The notes: a model not told the origin generated them from the sequence alone. Shown: positions 53,201-62,904, counted from the first letter of the stretch. The stretch is 64,000 nucleotides of DNA from Hetaerina americana (GCA_022747635.1 JAKTNV010000024.1:6412803-6476802); one strand, 5' to 3'. Numbers and translations: made by a program.

Positions 53201-56200
53201 AGTTTCATATAAGAACAAATATTTATACAAATTGTTACAGATATATTGAATAATAATCTTACCATTCCTTCAGTCGAACCGGGTAAAAATTGCAGTTTCT
53301 CTGCTAGTATATGAGGCCGACGATCTCTTTGTGTGACAGGTCTTTGCTTCTGGGAACCAATGCGTCTTAAAAGAAGCAAGGCATCGCCAGGCGTCTCAAT
53401 TGACAGGACTTTCTCATCTGGAAACCATCGTGAGACTTCTTTGGTTAAACTTTGGCGCATTTCCCCTCTTTTCTGAATGAAAATAATGAAAGATGGTAAA
53501 AAGCGGCATCATTATTAACCACATAAATGGTTACAAATAAGCATGTAGAATAAATTAGCATTTAAAACATGCACAAAATCCTTTAAGTGCAAAGTCTGAC
53601 AATGCAATGCTGACAACACACATTATTTGTGCTAATGGATGAATGATGAAAACTAGATGGCCAAAAAAAAAAAAGAATCGAAATATGTGCTTGGAAAATG
53701 TGATCATGATACAAACATATATTTACTAGGAGACTCTCCATTATCATACCTTGTCATTAATTCGTGTTTTACAGAGATGAAAAGTACAAATTTTCCATTT
53801 TTCAGCAATTTTTATAAGAGGGTGGAATTATAGTTTTATCTTAGACTATCATCAAGTGAATAGCAGAACGTATTTTCCATAGAAAGCTTAACCAATCACG
53901 TAGCCAGAAAAAACAAATGATTGGCTGAGGATAAATATTGACAAAGGAACTGTGATAAAGGATCATATTCATCATACGGTAGAGATTTAAAAAAATGCAG
54001 AATTGATACTCAATGACTTATTTGTTGCAAAGAGCACTATATATTTGCTCACCTAAAAGGAGAATATGGACTTTGCAGGGCTAATGAATGTGAGGGAAAC
54101 GATAATGGGAAAGTACGGATAGTATAAAAATATTAGAATTAAAGCATTAAATACTATTATCAAATTTTCATTTTATTTGTTAAAAACTTTTAAGCATGTC
54201 GAGGTTCATCAAAACTTTTATTTTTTTAAAAAGTATAATCAAGTTTTAAAAATTATCTTCCCAATTTAAACTTCATAAAAATTGAGGTGGTGAGAAGGAA
54301 ATCAGATAATCTGCAAATTGGATAATCCAAAGTTAATCACTGATAACTTTTTTAATTTAGGTTGCCTGAAACTCAAAATCAGCACATATTATTCTCAACA
54401 TTGGTTCATTGTAATTAGTAGTACCAGTTGTACAAGTATGAAGTGTAGTTTGCAGACAGATGGTGCACCAACCAAGTGGTATAAAGATTTGACACTCATG
54501 CCGTTTTGTTGTACCATCAAGAAAGGTCAGATGCCCACGAGTGATAAATTGAAAAGGTGTTTGCATAGTTTAATCTTGCCGTGCTCAATGTGTCGAAATT
54601 TAACCCAAACAAAGAGCATTCGCAGACAGCATTAATATTTGGTTTTTATTGAAAGAAAACTGCTCCTGAATCATACAGATTAGATTACTTCAAGAAGTTT
54701 ATGGTGAACATGCTCCATCGCAAGATGCATCTGAACAATGGTCTAGGCATTTTTAAAGTGGTCACTGCGCTTATTCAGACAAGGAACATGGAAAACCACT
54801 AAAAAGGTATGAAAATGTGGAATTCCAAGAATTGTTGGAATGAAGATGATTCCCAAATACAAAAACAACTCGAAGAGCTATTGAAAATTAAGTCAACAAG
54901 CTGTTTCCAATCACCAATTAGGGATGCAAAAGACTCAGAAGACTGACAGATGGGTACCACATGAACTGAATGACAGACAGATGAAGTCTTCATCCCTGTT
55001 TTTACAATCTCCATTTTTATATTCACGTGGTACCTCTTCAACACTCTCAGTGGAAGTATCTTTTTAAAATGCTGTCTCTGATGTAACAACTCACTAGTTT
55101 CCAGTAAAGCACAAAATATAAATCATTTTCCAAATCTAGAAGTCCATTTACAAGTTGCATTCAAGAGAGTTTTAAATACATAGTTACACTCTCAAATGTG
55201 CACATGGTGTAGCCGAGGGAAGTAATGAGTGCTGAATCATTTATCGCCATCAGCAGTCAATATTTGCAAATAAATAGGACTCGGGAGCAGACTAATAGCT
55301 TTGAGAAATTGGCTCCTGGTCTTTACACAGGATTTGGAAAAATCTTCTGTCATAATTCTTCTCCTATTCCCTTCAGATAAAGCTGACATTATCTTATGCT
55401 TTTTCTTTATTGCAAATGCAAAGAAAGATTGATGATCCTTTTCCCCAATGAGTGTCATTGGGTTAAAATAGCTTCTCTTGTTTACTCCTTATCATAAATG
55501 AAAATTGATCTTCTAACAGAAACCCCTCTACTTGGCATTCTATCCTTAAGTAAATGATTCTTGATGTATGTATTCAAGTTTGTGGTACAAAATTTCTCAC
55601 AATTATCCGCTATTCTTTGGAGAGTTCATTATGTTCCTCTGGAAAGTCTTATATTATGTTTCTTGGCTAACTGAATTCGAGGGGAACAGGATGGTGAAGT
55701 GGCGAATGTACAGGCTTCCCCCCAGAATCCCTGGTTTGAAAATCGTAACAGTCTTCATCTCTGTTACTATGGAACAGTTCCAACACATCACACCTGAACT
55801 GTATTTATATTGAAAGAGATTGTGTTCTTTAGCAGAAGACCAGAAGGTAAAACATTATAAGTTGAGAAACCGGCTACAAGTGGGTGGCCACATATTTTCA
55901 AGACTCTTATTCCTCTCTTTCTTATGGCTTTTCCAATAAACGTGATTCCAAGAAACTGCAGGAGATGCCGCAACAGTAACTTTAGATGGAGTCTTCTGCT
56001 AATATGCATTACAATGCAACAATTTCAGGGTAAAAAAAGTCATTCGCCTAGGTTTGGCAGGTGTTTTTAGTGAACTGCGGTTAATTGATACTGGTGCAAC
56101 TTAAGGTTTTTGCAACGTTCAGCATGCATGATGATCTATACCAAGCACAAACAACTCTCACAACAAAGATGTGCATTATTATCACCTTGAAATCCCTGTT

Positions 56201-58219
56201 TGCATGTCAAATTACTGACTTTTTCATACAACTGGGCCCTTTTTTGAATTTTTTTAGAAAATTGATTTTTTCCCCAGTTGCCCCCTTTCTCCCAGTTTAC
56301 TGAACTTCTGTATGAGTCTTAACTCATCCACTTCCATACAAGAAGTGGAAGAGATAAGTTAACTGGGATGCGGAATCAGCAACCATGGAGGAAGTACATA
56401 GAATGACTAGAAAAGTCTTGGTCAAGAATGTAATCAACCAACAACTGGCAGGCAGCACAAAGCCTCAAAGATGGAAAACAAAACATACCCTTAGACATGC
56501 TTCTCCAAACAGTGTTAATGACATTGATGAGGAAAGGATGAATGAAATAAATAATAAGAATAAATGAAAAGATATCTAGGAAAGAGCAAGCCATAGGTTT
56601 TATGGAGATCACAAAAGGGTGTTCAATAAAAACTAGACAGAAAGGTTTAGTTAAGGATAACCTTACCCTTCCCTAAACCTTTTGAGATTACTTTGCAAGC
56701 AAAATGGGCCTGCTGAAATCGGGAAAAGTGATGACATGCAAGGAACAGGTGATGACAGACAACTAAGAGAAGAAAGTTACATATATGCAGAGGCTAGAAG
56801 ATAGAATAAATGGTTAAACAGTTCCAAACAACCAATCTTAAAATGAATATTAAGCAAGGCATAGAAAACAAATCACCACACAAAAAATTGTGAACTTCTT
56901 ATTTTAAAGCAGTCAATTTAGATTTTAGTTTAAATTTTCAAGAAACTTAAGTTTAGAAAAAGCTGAAAGGTGGAGTAATGCTAAGAAAGATGATGAATAT
57001 TCCTGGCCCGCCCGATAAAAAACAACGACATAAAAACTAATATTTATCAAATTTGAAGTTCCAGCCATGCTCAAATTTATATTGGATTAAATCACGTGCA
57101 TGCAGGCATTTAACTGCACCCAGCTAATTTTCATGCCTTACACGGAGTATTTCGAATTAACGGAATTTCCTTCGAGGTTTGTATTTAAAGATGTCCAGTC
57201 TAATTAGAATTCAAAAATACAGTAGTATCATAAAAATCAGTTTCATTTGTGGATTAATTTTTGTCGTATTTTTTTATTTTACCCAAAATTTACTGCAATA
57301 AACATTCAGCTTCACAAAACCTAGGGCAACCTATCTCAATATTTTACAAACCTTTTGCGGTATATAACTGAGTCCTGATGCGACCATCACAGGAGTAGGC
57401 AGTCCTTGGGCAAAAATGCATGAAAGAAGACACTCCCCATCTTCATCCACTGGGGGACCGCAACCCGTTCCATCGACTATCAGTATAACTGTGTCCGCAG
57501 TTTTTAGTGTGTCCAAGATACCAAATAGATCCTCCGGAGGAGTCACAAATGAAAATCGCTGTTTGAATCGAGGGACACTAAAAGGAAACAATAATACATT
57601 TCAAAATCACCGACACATCACCATCTTGAGCAAAGATTTATACAACACACTCAGGGAAACTAATTAAAGTATTAGGTTAACACCTAGCTATAAACAATAG
57701 GAATTTGCAATGCACAATTAGAGACGACGATGCTAAGATAGATACCATATATGAGCAAGTCCCTCCTCGCTCCATGTTAGATTAGCCGACCCTTCTGCAT
57801 TCAGAATTGCTTTCCGCACAGTGTCGATGTCAACAATATTTGAAAGTGGTACCAATGCCACAAGAAATGGAGGACTTGAAGCCCCACCAAGTGATCTCTT
57901 CCGATTAAACGCTTCCGCTCGTTTCTGAGACCGCAGTTGCACAGCTTGATTGCGTCTTTCGTTTCGTTTCAGTTCTCGACGAGCACGAGCTGTCAACGAT
58001 TTTACTGAGACTTTCCCTGCAATACAAATAATGATGAATTACATGCTGCACTATTCCAATAAAAACAATGTTATTGCAATTTAGTAACACACCTTTCGCC
58101 GCACTATCAATAGCCCCTTTACTTCTATGACGGCCATGTTTATGTGCTTTATTTGGCTGTTTGAATTCCCCTGGTCGATGCCTTTCTTGGGCTGAATCAG
58201 CTCCCATCGTGGGATACAA
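34059..58219 (-). CDS. Tsr1: TSR1, pre-rRNA-processing / 40S ribosome maturation factor, complete, 13 exons
   Basis: Exons on the - strand: 58219-58093, 58016-57746, 57577-57352, 53472-53263, 52532-52275, 48202-48031, 46152-45928, 43621-43389, 37969-37797, 35245-35155, 34770-34660, 34576-34369, 34246-34059. All borders are AG/GT, all phases join, total 2493 bp = 830 residues plus TGA; family members are about 800. A second in-frame ATG at 58207 ([13 protein letters not shown]) is an alternative start. Order of parts: basic N terminus (about 1-75), degenerate GTPase-like domain (about 80-250), AARP2CN-type domain (about 255-340), acidic linker (about 365-500), C-terminal RIBIOP_C/DUF663 domain (about 500-790). 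TSR1 is a GTPase-like protein without a canonical P-loop that caps the pre-40S subunit late in assembly and blocks premature translation factor binding. Nuclear to cytoplasmic. Housekeeping gene, convergent with the DOCK gene. Confidence 0.95.
35480..35800 (+). pseudogene. Mariner transposase C-terminal remnant in a TSR1 intron
   Basis: [16 protein letters not shown] start, then [12 protein letters not shown] (second catalytic Asp replaced by Ala in HQAN), [35 protein letters not shown] and EKDVNHW. Opposite orientation to TSR1. Confidence 0.8.
36217..36408. mobile_element. Palindromic element (about 190 bp) with hammerhead-ribozyme-like core
   Basis: Two inverted arms: CACTTTTCCACAGATTTATT at 36241 and AATAAATCTGTGGAAAAGTG at 36361, extended by CATTATGAG and CTCATAATAA at the outer edges and by TAACG...GCGTTT inside. 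Each arm holds a CTGAAGA-stem-GAAACGC type motif pointing outward. The wording (GAAACGCG, then AATAAATCTGTGGAAAAGTG) recalls ends of Penelope-like or retrozyme-type elements. It lies in TSR1 intron 9. Confidence 0.75.
36266..36306 (-). ncRNA. Candidate hammerhead ribozyme core (minus strand)
   Basis: Minus-strand order: stem I strand UGUAC (36306-36302), C3-UGAAGA (36301-36295), a hairpin with GUU/AAC pairing (36293-36282), GAAA (36280-36277), CGCA, U16.1 (36272), A17 (36271), stem I partner GUGCG (36270-36266). Stem I pairs G-C, U-A, G-U, C-G, G-U. Stem III is a minimal A-U/C-A hairpin, as in Penelope-type hammerheads where it is CGCG. A17 is a permitted cleavage residue. Activity not shown; C-A mismatch weakens stem III. 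Confidence 0.5.
37145..37255. repeat. Tandem duplication of about 59 bp
   Basis: ACCTATACCATGTACAAGAG at 37147 recurs as ACCTATACCATGAACAAGAG at 37200, each followed by GCATT-ATTGAGTTC and AGCACTAA. Two copies only. Confidence 0.75.
37400..37660 (+). pseudogene. Mariner transposase remnant (+) in TSR1 intron 9
   Basis: [20 protein letters not shown] holds the third catalytic motif of mariner transposases; the flanks are unrecognisable. It ends 137 bp from the donor of exon 9. Confidence 0.65.
37797..37969 (-). CDS. Tsr1: TSR1 exon 9
   Basis: Acceptor TTTATATTAG, donor GTGAGT; 173 bp, phase 0 in and phase 2 out. Encodes [35 protein letters not shown] and [14 protein letters not shown]. The [21 protein letters not shown] and VVRR blocks are TSR1-specific within RIBIOP_C. 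Confidence 0.93.
38720..39215 (+). pseudogene. Mariner transposase remnant (+), internally deleted
   Basis: [20 protein letters not shown] then VTDNQKQ is the second HTH and linker of mariner transposases; after a gap come [15 protein letters not shown] and [12 protein letters not shown] words from the C terminus. Catalytic core missing. Confidence 0.7.
39930..40880 (-). mobile_element. RTE-like LINE (-), 5' UTR and endonuclease remnant
   Basis: CCCCCATTACTATCAAATAT and TTGCTAGGTGGCATGCAGAC align with the endonuclease of the copy at 10650-10790. At right, 40620-40870 is the 5' UTR (read on the - strand CATCTCACCCCAGTGGAGTG) shared with 18886-19822. The middle is heavily decayed. Confidence 0.72.
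41514..42330 (+). mobile_element. RTE-like LINE (+), 5'-truncated 3' part
   Basis: Starts in the RT FADD region ([20 protein letters not shown]). A 171-residue open frame from 41564 ([20 protein letters not shown]) runs through [20 protein letters not shown] and [12 protein letters not shown]. The 3' UTR ends CCTTAACTGGTAGATTACCT and an A-run (42324-42331). Fairly young by its intact frame. No target duplication recognised. Confidence 0.88.
42332..43130. other. TSR1 intron 8 part, nothing recognised
   Basis: AT-rich intron; no recognised repeat or open frame. Confidence 0.5.
43137..43362 (+). mobile_element. RTE-like LINE (+), 3' terminal fragment
   Basis: GGAGTGGGATGTTGAAGACT to CCGGTAGATTACC, the last about 225 bp of the family, followed by an AAATAAATAAATAAA tail. 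It ends 24 bp from the donor side of TSR1 exon 8. Confidence 0.88.
43389..43621 (-). CDS. Tsr1: TSR1 exon 8: MFPDEVD / [20 protein letters not shown] block
   Basis: Most conserved stretch of the protein: [10 protein letters not shown], then [35 protein letters not shown], ending EEDGVQ before GTAAGA. It opens the C-terminal RIBIOP_C domain. Only about 25 bp downstream of the donor (43362) lies the 3' end of an RTE-like LINE fragment, so an insertion has come very close to this splice site without disturbing it. Confidence 0.95.
43826..44040 (+). mobile_element. SINE family 2 (tRNA-derived)
   Basis: Head with A-box-like TGGTAGTCTAGTAAAGTAG and B-box-like AGGGTTCAGTTCC, body CCCCCCCTACCCTGATATAC. 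Shares body with 28143-28400; the 3' end is lost. Confidence 0.75.
44041..44865. other. TSR1 intron 7 part, nothing recognised
   Basis: AT-rich; small frames only. Confidence 0.5.
44869..45160 (-). mobile_element. SINE family 1 (tRNA-derived, TAC tail) with both boxes
   Basis: On the - strand starts near GATGGCGCAGTGGCTAATGT (A box) and GGGTTCGAATTC (B box), body about 75% like the copies at 8438 and 59365 by eye, and ends in CTACTACTACTAAG. This is the most complete tRNA head of the three, showing the RNA polymerase III origin. Confidence 0.88.
45928..46152 (-). CDS. Tsr1: TSR1 exon 7: acidic region
   Basis: Encodes a strongly acidic segment ([50 protein letters not shown]). The EEYET-T motif followed by a downstream YD/LD run matches the acidic linker of TSR1. 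The acceptor CTCCAAAAG is not strongly pyrimidine-rich, yet phase 1 to 1 joining and protein match support it. The following intron contains no gene. Confidence 0.9.
46153..48030. other. TSR1 intron 6, nothing recognised
   Basis: 1.9 kb AT-rich. A purine-rich stretch (46500-46960) has short open frames with no recognisable protein. Confidence 0.5.
48031..48202 (-). CDS. Tsr1: TSR1 exon 6: [10 protein letters not shown] linker
   Basis: Acceptor TTATTATCAG, donor GTATGC. Encodes [15 protein letters not shown] and [16 protein letters not shown]. The [14 protein letters not shown] and VPKGTS-YQA-WI blocks are almost invariant between animal TSR1 proteins. Ends phase 1, completed by the exon at 46152. 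Confidence 0.93.
48450..48690 (+). mobile_element. RTE-like LINE remnant (+)
   Basis: [15 protein letters not shown] word at 48476, then [14 protein letters not shown] near 48553 (compare QCDRCGMRI) and a decayed KKNVMKL; old, all frames broken. Confidence 0.55.
49459..50290 (+). mobile_element. Tigger-like (pogo) remnant
   Basis: Begins CAGTGTAACCTCCCTTAACG after TA at 49457-49458, a typical Tigger-type end. At 49740-49885 coding for [16 protein letters not shown] then [19 protein letters not shown] matches the psq-type HTH of Tigger transposases (VSTILKNKE). A later piece decays without an intact DDE core. Right end not found. Confidence 0.6.
50291..50660. other. TSR1 intron 5 part, nothing recognised
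   Basis: AT-rich; possible eroded right part of the Tigger remnant but no inverted end visible. Confidence 0.4.
50665..50800 (+). mobile_element. SINE family 3 (tRNA-derived)
   Basis: Head GCCTTGGTAGCTACTAGGCC with B-box-like CAGGTTCAAATCCCAGTC, body AATTATTTTCACACACTGAA shared with 11490-11528 and with the antisense copy at 55945. Confidence 0.7.
50801..52274. other. TSR1 intron 5 part, nothing recognised
   Basis: About 1.5 kb of AT-rich intron; no recognised repeat. Confidence 0.5.
52275..53472 (-). CDS. Tsr1: TSR1 exons 4-5: end of GTPase-like domain and AARP2CN domain
   Basis: Exon 4 (53472-53263) encodes [20 protein letters not shown] and [17 protein letters not shown], matching the RF--DK---LDT and RDRR-YL-A----F-P motifs of TSR1. 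Exon 5 (52532-52275) encodes [34 protein letters not shown] and the start of the acidic linker ([17 protein letters not shown]). SGYVRG and the G-G-FQM signature are hallmarks of the AARP2CN domain shared by Bms1 and Tsr1. Both exons are phase 0 at both ends. Confidence 0.93.
53473..55940. other. TSR1 intron 3, left part, nothing recognised
   Basis: About 2.5 kb of AT-rich intron; no recognised repeat family or protein-like frame. Confidence 0.5.
55945..56065 (-). mobile_element. SINE family 3, antisense copy, 3' body
   Basis: AAGAAACTGCAGGAGATGCC, CGCAACAGTAACTTTAGATG and ACAATGCAACAATTTCAGGG are the same words as at 11378-11477, then GTCATTCGCCTAGG, the complement of the body/head junction. 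Confidence 0.72.
56070..57351. other. TSR1 intron 3, right part, nothing recognised
   Basis: AT-rich intron; no recognised feature. Confidence 0.5.
57352..58219 (-). CDS. Tsr1: TSR1 exons 1-3: basic N terminus and GTPase-like domain
   Basis: Exon 1 encodes [20 protein letters not shown], the same HRPG--KQ-NKAHK-GRHR start as vertebrate TSR1. Exon 2 gives a basic helix ([20 protein letters not shown]) and [17 protein letters not shown], the first strand of the GTPase-like fold. Exon 3 gives [25 protein letters not shown] and [15 protein letters not shown]. No GXXXXGK P-loop is present, as expected for TSR1. The first two introns are short (76 and 168 bp); the third is 3.9 kb. Confidence 0.93.
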
Positions 58220-58870
58220 TTATTCCAAAAATCTTTAACAATAACGTGACTTACTCCATTCAGTCAAACACCCTCGGCCTCGTGGTCCACTAGACAGAAC
58301 TCGAGAATTGAATAAAAAACACTATCGATATTCGAAAATCGTCACTTAGCGCAAGCGCAAACTTAGATGAGGCATTTAAAGTTACTTTCTCACTCATATA
58401 CAGTTCAGCAGACTCCATTTCCAGCGAAACTATCACTTTTTCGCTATAGTAATTAAATCTTCTATTAATATCCTTATAGAAAGCTATTAATAATTATGGG
58501 TGAAGAATTAATAAATTACTACTGATAGAAAAATGTATGGCTTACGTAAGTGGTATTTATTTTTGTTAATTTCAATATTTTTCGCTAAAAGTTAGCAGTG
58601 TAACCAAGGCGATGTGTCAGTGGAATATTCTTACTTATTCTGGACAGCGTCGTGATTTCAAGTGGCAAACTTCTTAACCGTTGCCCGCGTTGATCGGTGA
58701 ACCGGACTTATATTGTATTCACTTTAATATGCTTGATTGCTATTATGAACTGAATGATTTTTGGTAATGGACTCCATAAATAAATAAAAGAAAATTTCCT
58801 CATTGTAACGCAAGATACTTAAGTTAAAACGTTATGCTTTTGAGGCTTCTCGATATTGCTCTCCCATAAT
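58220..58870. promoter_or_regulatory. TSR1 5' flank (promoter region inferred from position)
   Basis: First 650 bp upstream of the TSR1 start codon. No convincing TATA box at a fixed distance; the placement as promoter is inferred from position only. Beyond 58870 mobile-element sequence begins. Confidence 0.35.
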
Positions 58871-58879
58871 CATTTTCCA

Positions 58880-59720
58880 ATGCAAGACAAAGATTAGGAT
58901 TTATTAGAAGAGTGCTGGGTAAATGTAATGAAAAGGACAAAGAGAAATGTTATCTTCCGCTGGTTAGGCCTCATTTAGAATAATCGGCTAGTATGTGGGA
59001 TCCTCGCGAAGTTGGATTAATTGCCGATTTGGTTCGTATGCAGCGTAGAGGAGCTAGATTTGTAAAACATGCTATGATAAACTTAGTAGCGTATGCAAAA
59101 TATTAGAGTAGCTAGGCTGGGAATCATTAACGGAGCGAAGGTTAAATTACAGCTCTTGCATGAATTGGAAGGAATTGTCGTTTTAGCTCTGATGTTGAGG
59201 ATGAATTATTACCCCCATCGTACTACGGGAGGAGAGATCATTACAATAAAATTAGAGAGATTAAGTGTAGAACAGATAGATTTAAGATGTTAATTTTCCC
59301 ACGAACGATATGGGATCATAATAACATTGCCCAACCGAGTCGGGTCATATTCGAGGCAAAATAACTAACGTACTGGCTTCCCACCATGAGGGCGCGGGTT
59401 CAAATCCCGGCGGTGTTGAATATTTTTCAGAGGTATCTCGATCCCTACTTGAGGTGTTTTGTGGAGGGCACTTTGAGTGAGTACGCCGTCCGTCGGATGG
59501 GACGTTAAACTGCGGACCCCTTGGCGCCTTTCGTAAAGAGTAGGCTAATGCCGACGCCGGGTTTCTCTCCACCCTTCATCCTTTCCTATCCATCCCCTAT
59601 GGCGCAAATGACCTTAGCTGTCGGTCGCCTCCCCTCAAAACTACTACTACTTCGAGGCAAAATAAGTCTGATTTACCCCCTGCCACACCCTAGCGGTGGC
59701 TTGCAGGTTACTGAATATCA
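58880..59720 (+). mobile_element. CR1-like LINE 3' end, hosting a SINE
   Basis: RFIRRVLGKCNEKDKEKCYL then PLVRPHLE and SASMWDPREVGLIADLVRMQ, RRGARFVKHAM match the RT tail of CR1/Jockey-type LINEs (LVRP-LEYAS-VWDP ... VQRRAARFV). After the SINE, ACACCCTAGCGGTGGCTTGC at about 59685 is 3' UTR-like. Stops present. Confidence 0.78.
59365..59650 (+). mobile_element. SINE family 1 with 15-bp target duplication
   Basis: Target duplication TTCGAGGCAAAATAA at 59350-59364 and 59651-59665. Starts in the tRNA-like part (CACCATGAGGGCGCGGGTTC, B box GGGTTCAAATCCC), body, then CTACTACTAC tail. Almost identical to the copy at 8438-8708. A recent insertion in the CR1-like LINE. Confidence 0.95.
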
Positions 59721-60208
59721 AATACACATCAATAAACGCAACATAGTGTCCACTACGTAAACATTTTCCACTTTTCATATAAAATCTTCTTCGAGTAAAA
59801 TTTCCTGAGTTACGAAACCTAATAACAAGGGCAGAAGAAGAATGGGGAAAGTAATTTAGTGGATGCCTCACCAAGAGCTACCGGAAAGCCCATACGAATT
59901 TGAGCGAAGTTATAAAGACAAATCTACATAAACAAGCTCGCACCTCATAAATGTATCAAAATTTATAATGGACAAACAACACTAAATTCTGACAAAACGG
60001 GTACTACCCTTTGACCTATTGTGCACACATAATCATGTCAATGCCATTTCTCTGACACCTACTGGAATAAGGTTACTGAAGTGATTTCCAATTTTTGATT
60101 CACTGCATGTAAAACCAAAAGGTTTTGCAATGACGGGATGATGCAACTAGAAGTAATCCTCCATAAGAATTTTAGCCTGGCTAATGTCTCCTCATCACCA
60201 CTCGTATG
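59720..60208. other. Intergenic, nothing recognised
   Basis: AT-rich spacer between the CR1-like LINE and a mariner. Confidence 0.5.
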
Positions 60209-60210
60209 TA

Positions 60211-61039
60211 CAGGGACCGTACAATAAGTATCGTAACTAATTCCAAAAAAAGCCCGCTGGAAGTCGGTCTCCGGAATACTGTTGAGAGCCTTCGTCGTCG
60301 CCGCTTGAACCGCCTCGATGGAGTCAAACCGATATCCTTTGAGCTCCCTTTTTATTCGCGGAAACAAGAAAAAGTCGGGTGGAGCCAGGTCGGGGCTGTA
60401 AGGGGCGGGTGAGACAACGTTGTCACGCCGAATTTTGTCAGCAGCTAAATTTCTACCCGCGACAGTTTTTGTTCCTCGCTCAAGACTCCCGGCACCAGCT
60501 TCGCGCACACATCCTCATCGCAAGATCCTCTGTTACAATGGTGCGGACGGTTCCGACTGAAAGGCCGGTATCCTCACTGATAAGGTCGATGGTTAAAAAC
60601 GCCCGTCAGCGTCCAAAACCTTTTTCACTTTGGCCACCTGAGCATCGATTCGAGCGGTCGTCGGGCGGTGGTCGTCTTCGACGAGCTCCCAGCCTTCCTT
60701 AAACATTTTTTGCCACTCAAAAACTCTTGTGTGGTTTAAGACATCATCCCTATAAGCCTGTTTAATGAGTTTAAGGGTCTCTGACGCGGATTTCCCGAGT
60801 TTAACGCAAAACTTCACAGCGTAGCGTTACTTGACGGTGCGCTCCATGCTGGCGCAACGACACCACAAACAATCACACGTCACAAAAATACACCTCCTGT
60901 CTCAAGATATGCCCGAAGGCGACTGAACTAAAGTGCGCCTGAGTGGTGGGGGACCCCTCTACCGAGCCGAACGGTCGGACCCCCATTCACCCGTTGAGGC
61001 TACAGCGAACCAGTCACGATACTTAATGTACGGACCGTG
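60211..61039 (-). mobile_element. Internally deleted mariner (non-autonomous), copy B
   Basis: 829 bp, TIRs CAGGGACCGTACAATAAGTA and, inverted, ACTTAATGTACGGACCGTG at 61021-61039; TA at 60209-60210 and 61040-61041. Transposase on the - strand: start MERTVK at 60847 followed by TAA, then RYAVKFCVKLGKSASETLKL, HTRVFEWQKMFKEGWELVED, a second piece with DVCAKLVPGVLSEEQK and, after a large deletion, [20 protein letters not shown]. The first and second catalytic motifs are absent. Same family as 26850-27334 with a different deletion. Confidence 0.92.
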
Positions 61040-61041
61040 TA

Positions 61042-62820
61042 TATATCGTTCGTCTCCCCCGCCATTATTGCCGGGTTCCCTCCCCAACAGATATCCGTAA
61101 AAGTTATATTACTACTCATGCCTTTAACCTTCATCCCCCATTCTTTTCCTCCGATCTATCAATCAAACATTCTGACTACGACGTAACTGCCGTCGCGAGT
61201 TTGTTAAACTAGTCATTGCACACGACTGTGCCGTAATCGGTAGTCATAACGCCTACTGAGTTGTGAAATCTCTTAAAATTTATTTTTGCCGAGTATTTCG
61301 GCATATCGTAAACAAATAATTAACAGAGCTATAAATAAATGTAACGGAACATTGTACACTAGTTACTTCGCTTTTTTAGTGAAAGCAATGATTGGATCAA
61401 AAATATGTCGATCAAAATGTTCACATTATTTTCTCCAGAAAAAAACTATTTGGGATTTAACGGTAACTTTGTAAAGCAAAGATGAAAATTGAAGTGGTTA
61501 GAAGCCCCATACAAAGTACGGTCGTGCAAAACCGAAGACCGCTCCAAACTGGAGCCTCATTGACGTAATGGCTATGGTACGATACATAGCAGTGTCGTAT
61601 TACCATGCTGACGCTGAAGAACAACAGAAATCTGTAACCTTTACGGTTCCTGCCGCGGCTGCTGCTTACCAGCAAATCCAAGAAGACAAGGGAAATAAGA
61701 GGGATGCAGAAGGGTGATTAAATCGAATGTAGCATTTTAGACATGCTCTTCAATGTACCGTTTTATTATGAATGATAATATGTATGATATTCATTAGCAT
61801 CTCGGTGTTCTTTGGTTTATCTCATTACCTACTGCAAGAGAGTAACCTGATGTATGCTTCCCACGTTAATTATTTTCTGACAAATTATTTCCCATGGCCA
61901 AATAGGTGTACCCTCTTGGGATCAAGATGCTCAAGTATGCTTACTACGAGACGTCAAGGGCAACAAATGAAAGAGGAATATTTCATTTGTAGCATTCGAT
62001 ACAATTCATTTAAGTGAACTGAACATTTTCACGCTCCTCCTCCGTCACTTTCTCCTGAATAAAATGAAAAAAGCAATCTAATTCCTCAGTCGATTACAAA
62101 TCAATTGGTGCACCGAATAATCACTAGACTATATCACTATAGATATTTTGTAATTTGTTTCTTTCATTTGCTTTGGCTGCCAAAGAAATCCAAAATGCAG
62201 CGAAAATGAATTACCGTCGTATATTGTAACTATGGAAAATGGAAGAGGATTTATTTCAGGAATGGGTCAACCGAGAGAAAATTTCACTCGACCGATTTGA
62301 TACTACTATATAGGAGGCAAAAGAGGAAATTTCTGTATTGTTCGTTAAGAAGTGAGATCAGTCTAGTCGGCAGTGACTTCCGAGAAAGCGGTGCGGCATG
62401 AGGTTCCTGGGATCAAGGTAATTCAAAATTTTACTTATTTTGTACCCTTTACCAAGGTAATCAAAGGGTTCATCTTTTTTATAATTCACTGGATTAAACT
62501 TCAACAAGCTCCGAGCCGGCGAGAGTTAGTATTTGAAGGGATGTAATTGATGAACTACCAGGCTAATTGATCACATGTAGTTTCACACTCACGTGAAAGC
62601 AGGTAGACGGGTGCGTGTATCAATGGGTAGTGGTTTGAGTGTGGTACAGCACAGCGGTCTCCAACCACTCGATCCTCGAGGATCTCAGTGGTACCCACAA
62701 TTTTGAAGTCCACTCACAGGTACATTCTTAAAAAGGCACAAACATCTATTAAATAATGGTAATATAAGTTCCATTTTATTACTTTATATTTTAAACAACA
62801 TACTAATTAAAGCCGGGGCT
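61042..62820. other. Intergenic, no gene established
   Basis: No recognised repeat. A possible first exon with signal-peptide-like start is noted near 62397 (see findings) but not annotated as a gene. Confidence 0.4.
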
Positions 62821-62824
62821 TTAA

Positions 62825-62895
62825 AAATTGGGGTGCCGTTGGTAGTGGGGTAAGGCTTTGGATCGATAACCAGAAGGTCTCTAGTTCGATTCTCT
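62825..62895 (+). repeat. tRNA-like SINE head (unclassified)
   Basis: GTGCCGTTGGTAGTGGGGTA then CTCTAGTTCGATTCTC resemble A and B boxes of RNA polymerase III promoters with tRNA-like spacing. The sequence does not fold as a complete tRNA. Too short to assign to the three SINE families. Confidence 0.45.
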
Positions 62896-62904
62896 TAAAT
62901 GTAA

